The notes beneath the pieces are model-generated. The model was not told where the DNA came from. It saw only the letters and a list, made by a program, of their open reading frames with translations, and ran no database searches. Made by a program: the position numbers and the translations under genes. Below, piece by piece: positions 18,291 to 27,036 of a DNA stretch of 64,000 nucleotides. Source of the DNA: Xanthomonas campestris pv. badrii (lineage in GTDB: Bacteria; Pseudomonadota; Gammaproteobacteria; Xanthomonadales; Xanthomonadaceae); NCBI RefSeq assembly GCF_012848175.1, contig NZ_CP051651.1:3534001-3598000 (forward strand), given 5' to 3'. Each line of letters starts with the position of its first letter. Positions within the stretch are counted from its first letter, which is position 1.

Positions 18291-19985
18291 ATGCGTCTTT
18301 CCCAGTTCCACCTGCACACCACCAAGGAAACCCCGGCCGACGCCGAGCTGGTCAGCCACCGTCTGATGCTGCGCGCGGGCATGATCCGCAAGCTGGCCTC
18401 CGGGCTGTACACCTGGTCGCCGCTGGGCCTGCGCGTGCTGCGCAAGGTCGAGGCGATCGTGCGCGAGGAAATGAACCGCGCCGGGGCGGTGGAAGTGCTG
18501 TTCCCCACCATCCAGCCGCGCGAGCTGTGGGATGCCACCGGGCGTTGGGAGAAGTTCGGCGGGCAGCTGCTCAAGATCAAGGATCGCAAGGAGCAGGAGT
18601 TCTGCTACAGCCCCACCGCCGAAGAGGCCGCCGCCGAGTTCGCGCGCCAGGAAATCAACAGCTACAAGCAGCTGCCGCTGAACTTCTACCAGATCCAGAC
18701 CAAGTTCCGCGACGAGATCCGCCCGCGCTTCGGGGTGATGCGCGCGCGCGAGTTCCTGATGAAGGACGCTTACTCCTTCCATCTCACCGATGCCGACATG
18801 GCGCGCGAGTACGAGAACATGAAGGCGGCCTACACCCGCATCTTCACCCGCCTGGGTCTGGAGTTCCGCGCGGTACAGGCCGATTCCGGCGCCATCGGCG
18901 GCGATGCCTCGCAGGAATTCCACGTCATCGCCGCCTCCGGCGAAGATTCGCTGGCGTTCTCCACCGGCTCCGACTACGCGGCCAATGTGGAAACCGCCAG
19001 CGCAGCCCTGCCCGGCCCGCGTCCGGATGCCGCGCAGGCCATGCACCAGGTCGCAACGCCCACCCAGAAGACCTGCGAGGACGTCGCCCAGCTGCTGGGC
19101 ATCGCCCTGCAGCGCACGGTCAAGTCGGTGGCGGTGATGACCGCTGCCGGCTTTGTGCTGGTGCTGGTGCGCGGCGACCATGCCGTCAACGAAATCAAGC
19201 TGGCCAAGGTGGCCGGCCTGGCCGACTACCGCCTGGCCAATGAAACCGAGATCCGCGACCACCTCGGTTGCGAGCCGGGCTTCCTGGGCCCGGTCAACAC
19301 CGTCCGCCCGGTCCGCGTGGTGGCCGACCGCGATGTCGCGGCCATGGCCGACTTCGTGGTCGGTGCCAATGTGGCCGGCGCCCACCTGGCCGGCGTCAAC
19401 TGGGGCCGTGACCTGCCCGAACCGGAGACGGTGGCCGACGTGCGCAACGTGGTCGACGGCGAGCGCGCGGCCGATGGCGGCGAACTGCGCCTGGCCCGCG
19501 GCATCGAAGTGGGCCACGTGTTCCAGCTCGGCAGCCAGTACGCACAGGCCTTGCAGGCCACCGTCATCGACGAGGGCGGCAAGGTCGCGGTGATGAAGAT
19601 GGGCTGCTACGGCATCGGTATTTCGCGCATCGTGGCTGCGGCAATCGAACAGAACCATGACCAGGCCGGCATCATCTGGCCGGCACCGATGGCGCCGTGG
19701 CAGGTGGCGGTCTGCGTGATCAATCCCAAGCAGGACGCCAGCGTGGTGGCCGCCGCCCAGGCCTTGCTGGACGAATTGATTGCAGCGGGTATCGATGCGG
19801 CATTGGATGACCGCGGGTTGCGTCCGGGTGCGATGTTTGCCGATATGGAACTATTGGGCATTCCGCATCGGGTGGTGGTCTCGGAACGTGGATTGGCCGC
19901 CGGCACTTTTGAATATCGCGCCCGCACCGCCGAATCGGCAGAAAACCTGGATAAGGCCGGTTTATTCTCCCGACTGGGCCGTTGA
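18291..19985 (+). CDS. proS: Prolyl-tRNA synthetase, bacterial type with editing domain
   Basis: A 564-residue class II aminoacyl-tRNA synthetase. The N-terminus [19 protein letters not shown] is canonical. Motif 2 region [21 protein letters not shown] and motif 3 region [13 protein letters not shown] flank an inserted editing domain (about residues 225-405) that hydrolyses Ala-tRNAPro. The C-terminal anticodon-binding domain starts near [10 protein letters not shown]. The length matches E. coli ProS (572). The ATG at 18291 has only a weak SD. Confidence 0.97.
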   Translation: MRLSQFHLHTTKETPADAELVSHRLMLRAGMIRKLASGLYTWSPLGLRVLRKVEAIVREEMNRAGAVEVLFPTIQPRELWDATGRWEKFGGQLLKIKDRKEQEFCYSPTAEEAAAEFARQEINSYKQLPLNFYQIQTKFRDEIRPRFGVMRAREFLMKDAYSFHLTDADMAREYENMKAAYTRIFTRLGLEFRAVQADSGAIGGDASQEFHVIAASGEDSLAFSTGSDYAANVETASAALPGPRPDAAQAMHQVATPTQKTCEDVAQLLGIALQRTVKSVAVMTAAGFVLVLVRGDHAVNEIKLAKVAGLADYRLANETEIRDHLGCEPGFLGPVNTVRPVRVVADRDVAAMADFVVGANVAGAHLAGVNWGRDLPEPETVADVRNVVDGERAADGGELRLARGIEVGHVFQLGSQYAQALQATVIDEGGKVAVMKMGCYGIGISRIVAAAIEQNHDQAGIIWPAPMAPWQVAVCVINPKQDASVVAAAQALLDELIAAGIDAALDDRGLRPGAMFADMELLGIPHRVVVSERGLAAGTFEYRARTAESAENLDKAGLFSRLGR

Positions 19986-20129
19986 TCAAACAACGCCAGC
20001 ACCCCGCAATTAGATGAACGCAGTGCACCGAAGTATTTCGGTGCATTTGTCATACCGGTTTTCTGACATTATGATGGCCGCCGCTGCCACGGACCGGCAT
20101 TCGTTCTCTCTCATTCTTCCGGAGTAGTG

Positions 20130-20594
20130 ATGTCGATCGATCTCACCGGCCTGTCGGCCAAGCAGTTGGACGCACTGATCAAAAATGCAAAGAAGCAGCA
20201 GACCGTGGTTGCCAAGCGCGCCCCGATCGCCAAGGTCCGCACGCAGCTGACCCGCGCTGCCAAGGCCCAGGGTTATTCCATCGAAGAATTGTTCGGTACT
20301 GCCGCCAGTGGCGGTCGGGGCCGTCCGGCCGCTGCCGGCAAGCCGGGTCCGCGCGCCGGCCGCAAGCTGGGCAAGGTTCCGCCGAAGTATCGCAATCCGG
20401 CCAATCCGCAGGACACCTGGACCGGCCGTGGCAAGCAGCCGCGCTGGCTGGCCGAATTGACCGCCGCTGGCAAGAAAGTGGAAGACTTCCTGATCAGCAA
20501 GGTGGGTGGCGCTGCCAAGAAGGCATCGGCCAAGAAGGCCTCGCCGCGTAAAACGGCAACCAAGCGCGCCGCCAAGAAGGCAAAGGCCGCGTGA
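20130..20594 (+). CDS. H-NS family nucleoid protein with Lys/Ala-rich tail
   Basis: A 154-residue DNA-binding protein. The N-terminal helix (about 1-55) is the oligomerisation part. The C-terminal H-NS motif YRNPANPQDTWTGRGKQPRWL-like block lies at residues 87-107, preceded by an AT-hook-like GRGRP at 63-67. Unlike short H-NS proteins, it ends in a histone H1-like tail (residues 128-154, repeated AKKA/KKAS). The ATG at 20130 is preceded by CCGGAG at 20119-20124. Xanthomonas has several H-NS-type regulators (the Xrv proteins) affecting virulence; which one this is was not established. Confidence 0.88.
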   Translation: MSIDLTGLSAKQLDALIKNAKKQQTVVAKRAPIAKVRTQLTRAAKAQGYSIEELFGTAASGGRGRPAAAGKPGPRAGRKLGKVPPKYRNPANPQDTWTGRGKQPRWLAELTAAGKKVEDFLISKVGGAAKKASAKKASPRKTATKRAAKKAKAA

Positions 20595-20605
20595 TCCAGA
20601 CCAAT

Positions 20606-20632
20606 AAAAACGCCGGCATTGCCGGCGTTTTT
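20606..20632. terminator. Bidirectional rho-independent terminator
   Basis: A 12-bp stem (20606-20617 paired with 20621-20632) with an ATT loop, flanked by A5 on the left and T5 on the right, so it can terminate both the H-NS gene and the convergent exporter gene. Confidence 0.9.
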
Positions 20633-20653
20633 ATTGTGCGCATTTCCGCCCGC

Positions 20654-21913
20654 TCATAAATTCTTGCGGGCCGGAATCAGCAAATTCCCAAATAGCAATC
20701 CGGCCATCAGGGCCATGACGATATTGGTGACCGCCAGCAATGCGGCTTGCCCCACACTGACATCCTGCTGCTGTACCAGGGTCAAAAAACCCCGCAGGCT
20801 GACGCTGCCGGGAACCAGCATGATGATGCCCGGCAGCCGAATCAACGCGCCGGGTTTTTGAACCACCCGCCCGAACAGATTTCCCGCGGCGGTCAATGCC
20901 ATGGCCGAGGCAAATACTCCCGCCGGTCCGCCCCAGGCATGCCCTGCATAACGTGCGATGACATAACCGGACATCGCGGCCGCCATGATCCATAAATAGT
21001 CGCGCCGATTGGCCTTGAACAACACCGCAAACGCATACGCGGCCACCAGCAGCGATGCCCATTCCACCCAGCCGGCCTGCGGACGCAGGGCCGCCACCTG
21101 CGGATGCAGGCCCATCAACTGGGTCAGCGTCACTGCAATCACCGCACCCACCGTGAGCTTGAGCACCGTGGTCACGGCGCCCGCCAGCCGCGCCGTGCCG
21201 GAGACCCAGTGCTGGCTGGCCAGCTCGTTGAAGGCATTGGTCAGCGACATGCCGGGCAACAGCACCACCAGCGAAGCGATGATCACCGTGTTGAGGTTCA
21301 ACGGCCCGATCAGCGAGGCCACCATCGCGGCCACCACGCCCGCCAGCAGCCCGGCCAGGGCTTCGCCGGCTTCCTTGGTCGCCGGTCGCTTGTCGGTGTA
21401 CTGGGTGAGCAGGCCGATCGACATGCCGATGGCGCCGGCGGTGGCGATGTCCAGCCACGGCAGCTTCCACAGCCCGGCCACGCCGGCGGCGGCCAGCCCG
21501 AACGCCAGCACCTGCAAGGTCTTGCCGCGCCGATCCGTCTCGCGGTCCAGCCGGCGCAGCGCGGTATGCCCCTGCGCAATGCTCATGCGCCCGTTGGCGA
21601 CGCTGTCGGCGACATAGTCGGCCACGCTGAGCTTGTAGAGATCGTTCTCGCCCGGCGCCAGGCGGATCACCCGGGTGATGTCGCTGGAACCGATCGCCTT
21701 GGTCGGGTCGCTGAAGCTCAGGATGATGCCGGTGGGATTGGACCAGGGCTCGCAGTCCAGGCCCAGCTTCTGCGACAAGGCCACCACCGCTGCCTCCAGC
21801 CGCTGCGCGGTGGTGCCATAGGAATGCAGGCGCCCGGCGATTTCCGATACGAAGGCGACGCGCTGGGCGTAGGTGGCGCTGGCGGACGGTAAGACGACGG
21901 TGGCAGCGGACAT
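20654..21913 (-). CDS. ThrE-family threonine/serine exporter
   Basis: A 419-residue inner-membrane protein of the ThrE family. The N-terminal cytoplasmic part (about 1-130, with the family-typical IAGRLHSYGTTAQRLE) is followed by around ten hydrophobic segments. The two repeated membrane halves (ThrE and ThrE_2-like) are fused in one chain, as in Corynebacterium ThrE. The motif LLPGMSLTNAFNELA in the first half and a matching LVPGSVSLRGF in the second support this. It probably exports threonine or serine; the substrate is inferred from the family only. Confidence 0.85.
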   Translation of the reverse strand: MSAATVVLPSASATYAQRVAFVSEIAGRLHSYGTTAQRLEAAVVALSQKLGLDCEPWSNPTGIILSFSDPTKAIGSSDITRVIRLAPGENDLYKLSVADYVADSVANGRMSIAQGHTALRRLDRETDRRGKTLQVLAFGLAAAGVAGLWKLPWLDIATAGAIGMSIGLLTQYTDKRPATKEAGEALAGLLAGVVAAMVASLIGPLNLNTVIIASLVVLLPGMSLTNAFNELASQHWVSGTARLAGAVTTVLKLTVGAVIAVTLTQLMGLHPQVAALRPQAGWVEWASLLVAAYAFAVLFKANRRDYLWIMAAAMSGYVIARYAGHAWGGPAGVFASAMALTAAGNLFGRVVQKPGALIRLPGIIMLVPGSVSLRGFLTLVQQQDVSVGQAALLAVTNIVMALMAGLLFGNLLIPARKNL

Positions 21914-22077
21914 GCGTGGCGGGTCGGATCGAAGCGGCGCCTGAGCGAGAGCGCCAGTGTATGCGCAGCGCGACCGGGCCGGCAGCGCAACCGGACATCA
22001 CGCGCGGGGCGGCCACCGCCCATCCCCATCTTTCGCTCACGCCGGACCTGTATGCTGGCGCCACGGACAGGCCACTC

Positions 22078-23190
22078 ATGATCAAAGCGCAACCTCCCCG
22101 CATCGACCAAGACCCGCAGGATCAGACCCAGGTCCGCCTCGCCGGCAGTTGGGTTCTGGCAACCGCCCTGCCCCAGGCAGAACTGCTGCAGGCCGTACCC
22201 GACGGGGTGCGCCGCATCGACGCGCGCGGCATCGGGCAACTGGATTCGGCCGGCGTGCTGCAGCTGCTGCGCTTTGCCGGCCGCATGGGGCTGAAGGAAG
22301 ACGCGATCGATTTCCGCGACGAGCACCAGGCACTGGTGTGCACCATCGAGGAACTCAACGACGAACGCCCCAAGCCCAAGCGCGACTACGGCTTCGTCGC
22401 CGCGCTCGACCGCCTGGGCCGCACCACCCACGGGGTCGGCCAGGGCATCCTGGAACTCAATAGTTTTCTGGGCGAGAACCTGGTCAAGATCATGCGGCTG
22501 ATCCACGAGCCGCGCCGCTTCCGCCTGACCTCCACCGTGCACCACATGGAGCAGGTGGGCCTGGATGCGGTGCCGCTGGTGGTGTTGCTGTCGTACCTGG
22601 TGGGCGCGGTGATCGCGTTCCTGGGCTCGACCATCCTGCGCGACTTCGGCGCAGAGATTTATGTGGTGGAGCTGGTCAGCATCGCCTTCCTGCGCGAATT
22701 CGCGGTGCTGCTGACCGCCATCGTGCTGGCCGGGCGCACCGCCAGCGCGTTCACCGCGCAGATCGGTGCGATGAAATCGCGCGAAGAGGTCGATGCCATT
22801 CGCACGCTGGGCCTGGACCCGATCGACCTGCTGGTGATTCCACGCCTGCTCGCGCTGCTGTTCACCCTGCCGCTGCTGACCTTCATCGCGATGATCGCCG
22901 GCCTGGCCGGGGGCGTCACGGTGGGCGCGTTCGACCTGGATATCCCGCCGCAGATGTATCTGGCGCGCATGCACGAGACCATCCAGTTGCGGCATTTCCT
23001 GGTCGGCCTGTCCAAGGCGCCGCTGTTCGCGCTGGTGATCGGCCTGATCGGCTGCCTGGAAGGGTTGAAGGTCAGTGGCACCGCGCAATCGGTGGGCGAA
23101 CGCACCACCTCTTCGGTGGTGCAGACGATTTCCTTGGTCATCATCCTGGACGCGATTGCGGCGTTGTGGTTCATGAAGATGGGGTGGTGA
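22078..23190 (+). CDS. MlaE-type ABC permease with N-terminal STAS-like domain
   Basis: A 370-residue inner-membrane permease of an MCE lipid transport system. Residues of about 15-100 form a STAS-like domain (GIGQLDSAGVLQLLRF matches the STAS core, the role played by separate MlaB in E. coli). The rest is the MlaE/DUF140 permease with six or so hydrophobic segments and the conserved EEVDAIRTLGLDPIDLLVIPR. The ATG at 22078 directly precedes the STAS part. It is first in a four-gene operon with ATPase, MCE protein and lipoprotein, and is divergent from the ThrE gene. Confidence 0.9.
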   Translation: MIKAQPPRIDQDPQDQTQVRLAGSWVLATALPQAELLQAVPDGVRRIDARGIGQLDSAGVLQLLRFAGRMGLKEDAIDFRDEHQALVCTIEELNDERPKPKRDYGFVAALDRLGRTTHGVGQGILELNSFLGENLVKIMRLIHEPRRFRLTSTVHHMEQVGLDAVPLVVLLSYLVGAVIAFLGSTILRDFGAEIYVVELVSIAFLREFAVLLTAIVLAGRTASAFTAQIGAMKSREEVDAIRTLGLDPIDLLVIPRLLALLFTLPLLTFIAMIAGLAGGVTVGAFDLDIPPQMYLARMHETIQLRHFLVGLSKAPLFALVIGLIGCLEGLKVSGTAQSVGERTTSSVVQTISLVIILDAIAALWFMKMGW

Positions 23191-23216
23191 TGAGACCGGG
23201 ATTCGACATTCGGGAT

Positions 23217-23289
23217 TCGGGATTGGTGCAAGGCAGAAGCGTGGCTGGCGCACTGAGCTTCGGGAGAGCTCTGCTGTGACCAATCCCGA
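23217..23289. repeat. Dispersed-repeat inverted arms at the ATPase start
   Basis: An exact 11-base inverted match (23217-23227 and 23279-23289) sits inside two longer, looser arms (23198-23228, 23278-23308) made of GGGATTCGGGATTGG-like units and their complement. Such units are frequent in Xanthomonas intergenic DNA. The right arm overlaps the first codons of the next gene. Confidence 0.6.
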
Positions 23290-24112
23290 CTCCCTACTCC
23301 CCAATCCCGGCCCAGACACCGATGACGACCAGCTGGCGATTTCCGTGCGCGGGCTCACCAACCGGTTCGGTAGCCAGACCGTGCACGAAGAACTCGATCT
23401 GGATGTGCGTCGCGGCGAAATCCTGGGTGTGGTCGGCGGCTCGGGCACCGGCAAGTCGGTGCTGATGCGCAGCATCCTGGGCCTGCGCGAACCGGATGCC
23501 GGCAGCATCCAGGTGCTGGGCGCGGACGCGCGCTCGGGTCGCTTCGCCGACCGCCAGCACATCACCCGCAACACCGGCGTGCTGTTCCAGGACGGCGCGC
23601 TGTTTTCGTCGATGACCGTGGGTGAGAACGTACAGGTGCCGTTGAAGGAACATCACGGCGAATTTCCGGAGCGCTGGTATTTCGAGTTGGCGCTGCTGAA
23701 GATCAAACTGGCGGGTTTGCCGGCCGATGCGCTGGACAAGCTGCCCTCGCAACTGTCCGGCGGCATGCGCAAGCGCGCCGGCCTGGCGCGTGCGCTGGCG
23801 CTGGACCCGCCGTTGCTGTTCCTGGACGAACCCACCGCCGGGCTGGACCCGATCGGCGCGGCCGCCTTCGACCGCCTGATCCGCACCCTGCAGCAGGCAT
23901 TGGGCCTGACCGTGTTCCTGATCACCCATGACCTGGATACGCTGTACGCCATCTGCGACCGCATCGCGGTGCTGGCCGATCGCAAGGTGATCGCCAACGC
24001 ACCGCTGGCCGAGGTCGAGCAGATCGATCATCCCTGGATCCAGGACTATTTCCACGGTCCGCGCGCCCGCGCCGCGCGCGCGGCCAAGACCGACTCCACC
24101 GAGACCGCCTGA
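23276..24112 (+). CDS. MlaF-type ABC transporter ATPase
   Basis: A 278-residue nucleotide-binding subunit of the MCE lipid transporter. Walker A GGSGTGKS is at residues 54-61, the signature LSGGMRKRAGLARAL and Walker B LLFLDEPTAGLDP follow, with the switch His in FLITHDLDT. MlaF-type features such as GVLFQDGALFSSMTVGENV are clear. The first in-frame start is the GTG at 23276 with GGGAG at 23262-23266; its first dozen residues are encoded by a dispersed repeat and lack homology, so translation from the GTG near 23346 is possible. It is three bases from the MCE gene. Confidence 0.9.
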   Translation: MTNPDSLLPNPGPDTDDDQLAISVRGLTNRFGSQTVHEELDLDVRRGEILGVVGGSGTGKSVLMRSILGLREPDAGSIQVLGADARSGRFADRQHITRNTGVLFQDGALFSSMTVGENVQVPLKEHHGEFPERWYFELALLKIKLAGLPADALDKLPSQLSGGMRKRAGLARALALDPPLLFLDEPTAGLDPIGAAAFDRLIRTLQQALGLTVFLITHDLDTLYAICDRIAVLADRKVIANAPLAEVEQIDHPWIQDYFHGPRARAARAAKTDSTETA

Positions 24113-24114
24113 GC

Positions 24115-25041
24115 ATGGAAACCAAAGCCAATTACGTCCTGATCGGCGCCTTCACCATCGTGGCCGGCCTGGCCCTGCTGCTGTTCGGGCTGTGGGCCGC
24201 CAAATATTCATCCGACCGCACCTGGCAGCAATACCGGGTGGTGTTCCGCGAGGCGGTCACCGGCCTGTCGGTCGGCAGCCCGGTGCAGTACAACGGCATC
24301 GCGGTCGGCTCGATCACCGAGCTGACCCTGGCGCCGAACGACCCGCGCCAGGTGGTGGCGCATGTGCGGGTCAATTCCACCACGCCGATCAAGAGCGACA
24401 CCCGTGCCAAGCTGGCGATCACCAGCCTCACCGGCCCGTCGATCATCCAGCTCTCCGGCGGCACGCCCGAGGCGCCGTCGCTGACCACCATCGACAAGAG
24501 CGATGCGCCGATCATCCAGACCACCCCGTCGGCACTGCAGAACATCACCGACACCGCCAACCGCATCGTCGAGCGCATGGACCAGATGCTCTCGGACAAG
24601 AACGTGGCCAGCATTTCGGCCACGCTGCAGAACCTGGAAAAGATCAGCGGCGGCATCGCCGATCGCGACGAGGGCATGCAGGCGCTGATCGTCAGCGCGC
24701 GCGATGCCGCGCGCAATCTGGACACCACCCTGACCACCACCAACGGCACCATCAAGCGGCTGGACCAGAACCTGGTGCAGCAGCTGCCGGGCATCCTGGA
24801 AAAGCTCGATGCCACCCTGGTCAAGCTGGATTCGGCTGCCGGCAACGCCGACAACATCCTTGGCGAGAACCGCGCGGCCATCAACAGCTTTGCCAACGAT
24901 GGGCTGGGCCAGCTCGGCCCGACACTGACCGAATTGCGCGGCCTGATCCGCGACCTGCGCCGGGTCAGCGACAAACTGGACAACAACCCTGCGCGCTACC
25001 TGCTCGGCCGCGACGCACCCAAGGAGTTCGAACCGAAATGA
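24115..25041 (+). CDS. MCE-domain lipid transport protein (MlaD-like)
   Basis: A 308-residue periplasmic substrate-binding component anchored by one N-terminal membrane helix (residues 7-30). The MCE domain spans about 38-115 and includes FREAVTGLSVGSPVQYNGI. The C-terminal two thirds is predicted helical with Leu/Asp/Asn heptad-like spacing, as in MCE proteins that form tubes across the periplasm. It starts two bases after the ATPase stop and overlaps the lipoprotein gene by four bases, so the subunits are co-translated. Confidence 0.92.
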   Translation: METKANYVLIGAFTIVAGLALLLFGLWAAKYSSDRTWQQYRVVFREAVTGLSVGSPVQYNGIAVGSITELTLAPNDPRQVVAHVRVNSTTPIKSDTRAKLAITSLTGPSIIQLSGGTPEAPSLTTIDKSDAPIIQTTPSALQNITDTANRIVERMDQMLSDKNVASISATLQNLEKISGGIADRDEGMQALIVSARDAARNLDTTLTTTNGTIKRLDQNLVQQLPGILEKLDATLVKLDSAAGNADNILGENRAAINSFANDGLGQLGPTLTELRGLIRDLRRVSDKLDNNPARYLLGRDAPKEFEPK

Positions 25042-25682
25042 CTGCCATGCGCCTGTTGCGTCCCCTGTTGTGCGTGTCGTTGCTGGCGCTGGGCGGCTGC
25101 TCGGTGCTGGCCGGCGGCGACAAGAAACCGGCCACGATCTACGCCCCCACCGTACGCGTGACGCCCAATCCGGCGTGGCCGCAGGTGAGCTGGCAGCTGG
25201 TGGTGGCCAAACCCAGCGCTGCACGCGTGATCGACAGCCCGCGCATCAATGTGCGCCCGACCCCCGGCGAGCTGCAGGTCTACCACGGCGCAGGCTGGGC
25301 GCAGCCGGCCACCGACATGCTGGAAGACAGCGTGGTGCGCGCGTTCGAGGACTCCGGCAAGATCGCCGCGGTGGCCCATATCGGTACCGGCATCCGCGCC
25401 GACTACAAGCTGGCGATCGACCTGCGCCGCTTCGAATCCGATTACGCCGGCCAGTCGCTGCCCTCGGCCACGATCGAGCTCAACGCCAAACTGCTGCATT
25501 CGACCGACCAACGCGTGGTCGCCTCGCGTACCTTCCTGGTCGCCCGCCCGTCCACCGGCACCGAAACCGCCGCAGTCGCAGTGGCTTTCGAGCAGGCACT
25601 GACCCAGGTCACCACCGAGCTGGTCGGCTGGACGCTGACCACCGGGCAGCAGGACAGCGCAGCGCTGCCGCGGACACCGTAA
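25038..25682 (+). CDS. ABC transport auxiliary lipoprotein (PqiC/DUF330-like)
   Basis: A 214-residue lipoprotein with signal ending LGGCS (lipobox LGGC). The mature domain (about 40-200) has IDSPRINVRPTPGELQVYHGAGWAQPATDMLED, matching the auxiliary lipoprotein family that accompanies MCE systems such as PqiABC. It probably forms the outer-membrane end of the lipid path. Its ATG overlaps the MCE stop (ATGA), with AAGGAG at 25021-25026. Confidence 0.88.
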   Translation: MTAMRLLRPLLCVSLLALGGCSVLAGGDKKPATIYAPTVRVTPNPAWPQVSWQLVVAKPSAARVIDSPRINVRPTPGELQVYHGAGWAQPATDMLEDSVVRAFEDSGKIAAVAHIGTGIRADYKLAIDLRRFESDYAGQSLPSATIELNAKLLHSTDQRVVASRTFLVARPSTGTETAAVAVAFEQALTQVTTELVGWTLTTGQQDSAALPRTP

Positions 25683-26286
25683 GCCGACGCGTCGCCCTGC
25701 AGCCGGAACGTATCTCACCCGGCACCGGATGCAATCGCCGGGATCCGCCGGCCTCCCTTCTCCCGCAAGCGGGAGAGGTGGCGCGCAGCGCCGGATGAGG
25801 GCACGCACCGTCTGCCGAGCAGGCCGTAACCCCATGCGTCACCCTGCAGCCGGAACGCATCTCACCCGGCACCGGATCCAGCACCCTGCGATCGCCGGGA
25901 TCCGCCGGCCTCCCTTCTCCCGCACGCGGGAGAAGGTGGCGCGCAACGCCGGATGAGCGCACGCACCGTCTGCCGAGCATGCCGTAACCCCATGCGTCAC
26001 CCTGCAGCCGGAACGCATCTCACCCAGCACCAGATCCAGCACCCTGCAATCGCCGGGATCCGCCGGCCTCCCTTCTCCCGGCAAGCGGGAGAAGGTGGCG
26101 CGCAGCGCCGGATGAGGGCACGCACCGTCTGCCGAGCATGCCGTAACCCATGCCTCCCCCTGCAGCCGGAACGCATCTCACCCAGCACCGGATCCAGCAC
26201 CCTGCAATCGCCGGGATCCGCCGGCCTCCCTTCTCCCGCAAGCGGGAGAAGGTGGCGCGCAGCGCCGGATGAGGGCACGCACCGTC
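25681..26286. repeat. Tandem repeat block, four units of about 158 bp
   Basis: The gap after the MCE operon is filled by four head-to-tail copies beginning CCCTGCAGCCGGAACG at 25695, 25842, 26000 and 26158. Spacing is 147, 158 and 158 bases; the first unit lacks about 11 bases near its middle. Each unit contains a CTTCTCCCGC/GCGGGAGAAG-type hairpin followed by GGTGGCGCGCAGCGCCGGATGAG, a motif often seen between Xanthomonas genes. Open frames read through the block on both strands but only reflect its composition. Confidence 0.92.
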
Positions 26287-26314
26287 CCTGGGCAAGCTCG
26301 CCGCGGCACCAGCC

Positions 26315-26911
26315 TCACCTCGCCCCAACCGACGCAATCTGCCGAAAGGTCAGATTGATCCGCTCCCCCACCGGCCGCGCCGTGCGTGGCAAGGCATGCT
26401 TGTAGCAGCGCTGCGTGTCGCCACCCATCAGCAACAGATCGCCGTGCCCCAATTCCAGCGTCTGCTTCAGCGCCGCATCGTCGCGATGCTTGAACGCAAA
26501 GCGCCGCGTCGCGCCCAGGCTCACCGAAGCGATCAACGGCTGCGCGCCCAGCTCCGGCTCGTCGTCGCTGTGCCAGCCCATCGCATCGGCCCCGCTACGG
26601 TAGCGGTTGACCAGCACGCTGTTGAAGGGGTGCCCGGTCTCGGCCTCCAGCCGCGCACGGACCGGCTGCAATGCGTCCAGCCACGGCTGCGGCGCGAACT
26701 GCGTGCCGGAATAGCGGTAGCTTGCATCCGCATCGCCGATCCAGCTGCTCAGGCGGGGCGAATCCACCACCCGCCCGAACATGCGGATGCGGTGCACTTC
26801 CCACCGCACCTGCGCCAGCAGGGTCTGCAGCAGCGTATCGGCCTGCGGCGCGTCCAGCCATCCCCGCTGCCAGCGGATCTGCGCCCCCGGCAATGTCACC
26901 TCGATCTTCAT
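26315..26911 (-). CDS. alkB: AlkB-like 2-oxoglutarate/Fe(II) dioxygenase
   Basis: A 198-residue protein of the AlkB demethylase family, which oxidatively removes alkyl groups from nucleic-acid bases. Conserved features: FNSVLVNRYRSG, MGWHSDDEPEL with the Fe-binding His and Asp, SLGATRRFAFKH, and GDLLLMGGDTQRCYKHALPRT with the distal His, then RINLTFR with the 2-oxoglutarate-binding Arg. The pattern resembles the ALKBH2/3-like bacterial group more than E. coli AlkB. The ATG at 26911 is preferred because upstream sequence is a shadow of the divergent ETF-QO promoter region. Confidence 0.88.
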   Translation of the reverse strand: MKIEVTLPGAQIRWQRGWLDAPQADTLLQTLLAQVRWEVHRIRMFGRVVDSPRLSSWIGDADASYRYSGTQFAPQPWLDALQPVRARLEAETGHPFNSVLVNRYRSGADAMGWHSDDEPELGAQPLIASVSLGATRRFAFKHRDDAALKQTLELGHGDLLLMGGDTQRCYKHALPRTARPVGERINLTFRQIASVGAR

Positions 26912-27036
26912 CGGCCAGACGCTAGCACGCGTGCCCACACCGCGCCGTCGGCAGCGGATGAATCGCGTCGATTTGCCGCCGTCACATGCAATCCCGGAAA
27001 ATGCGCACCAGCCATCGAGCCAACGGGAGCGGAGCA

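Noticed and set aside
25729..26405. Open frames crossing the 158-bp tandem repeat
   Set aside because: They read repeated non-coding DNA on both strands and have no start signals or conserved product.
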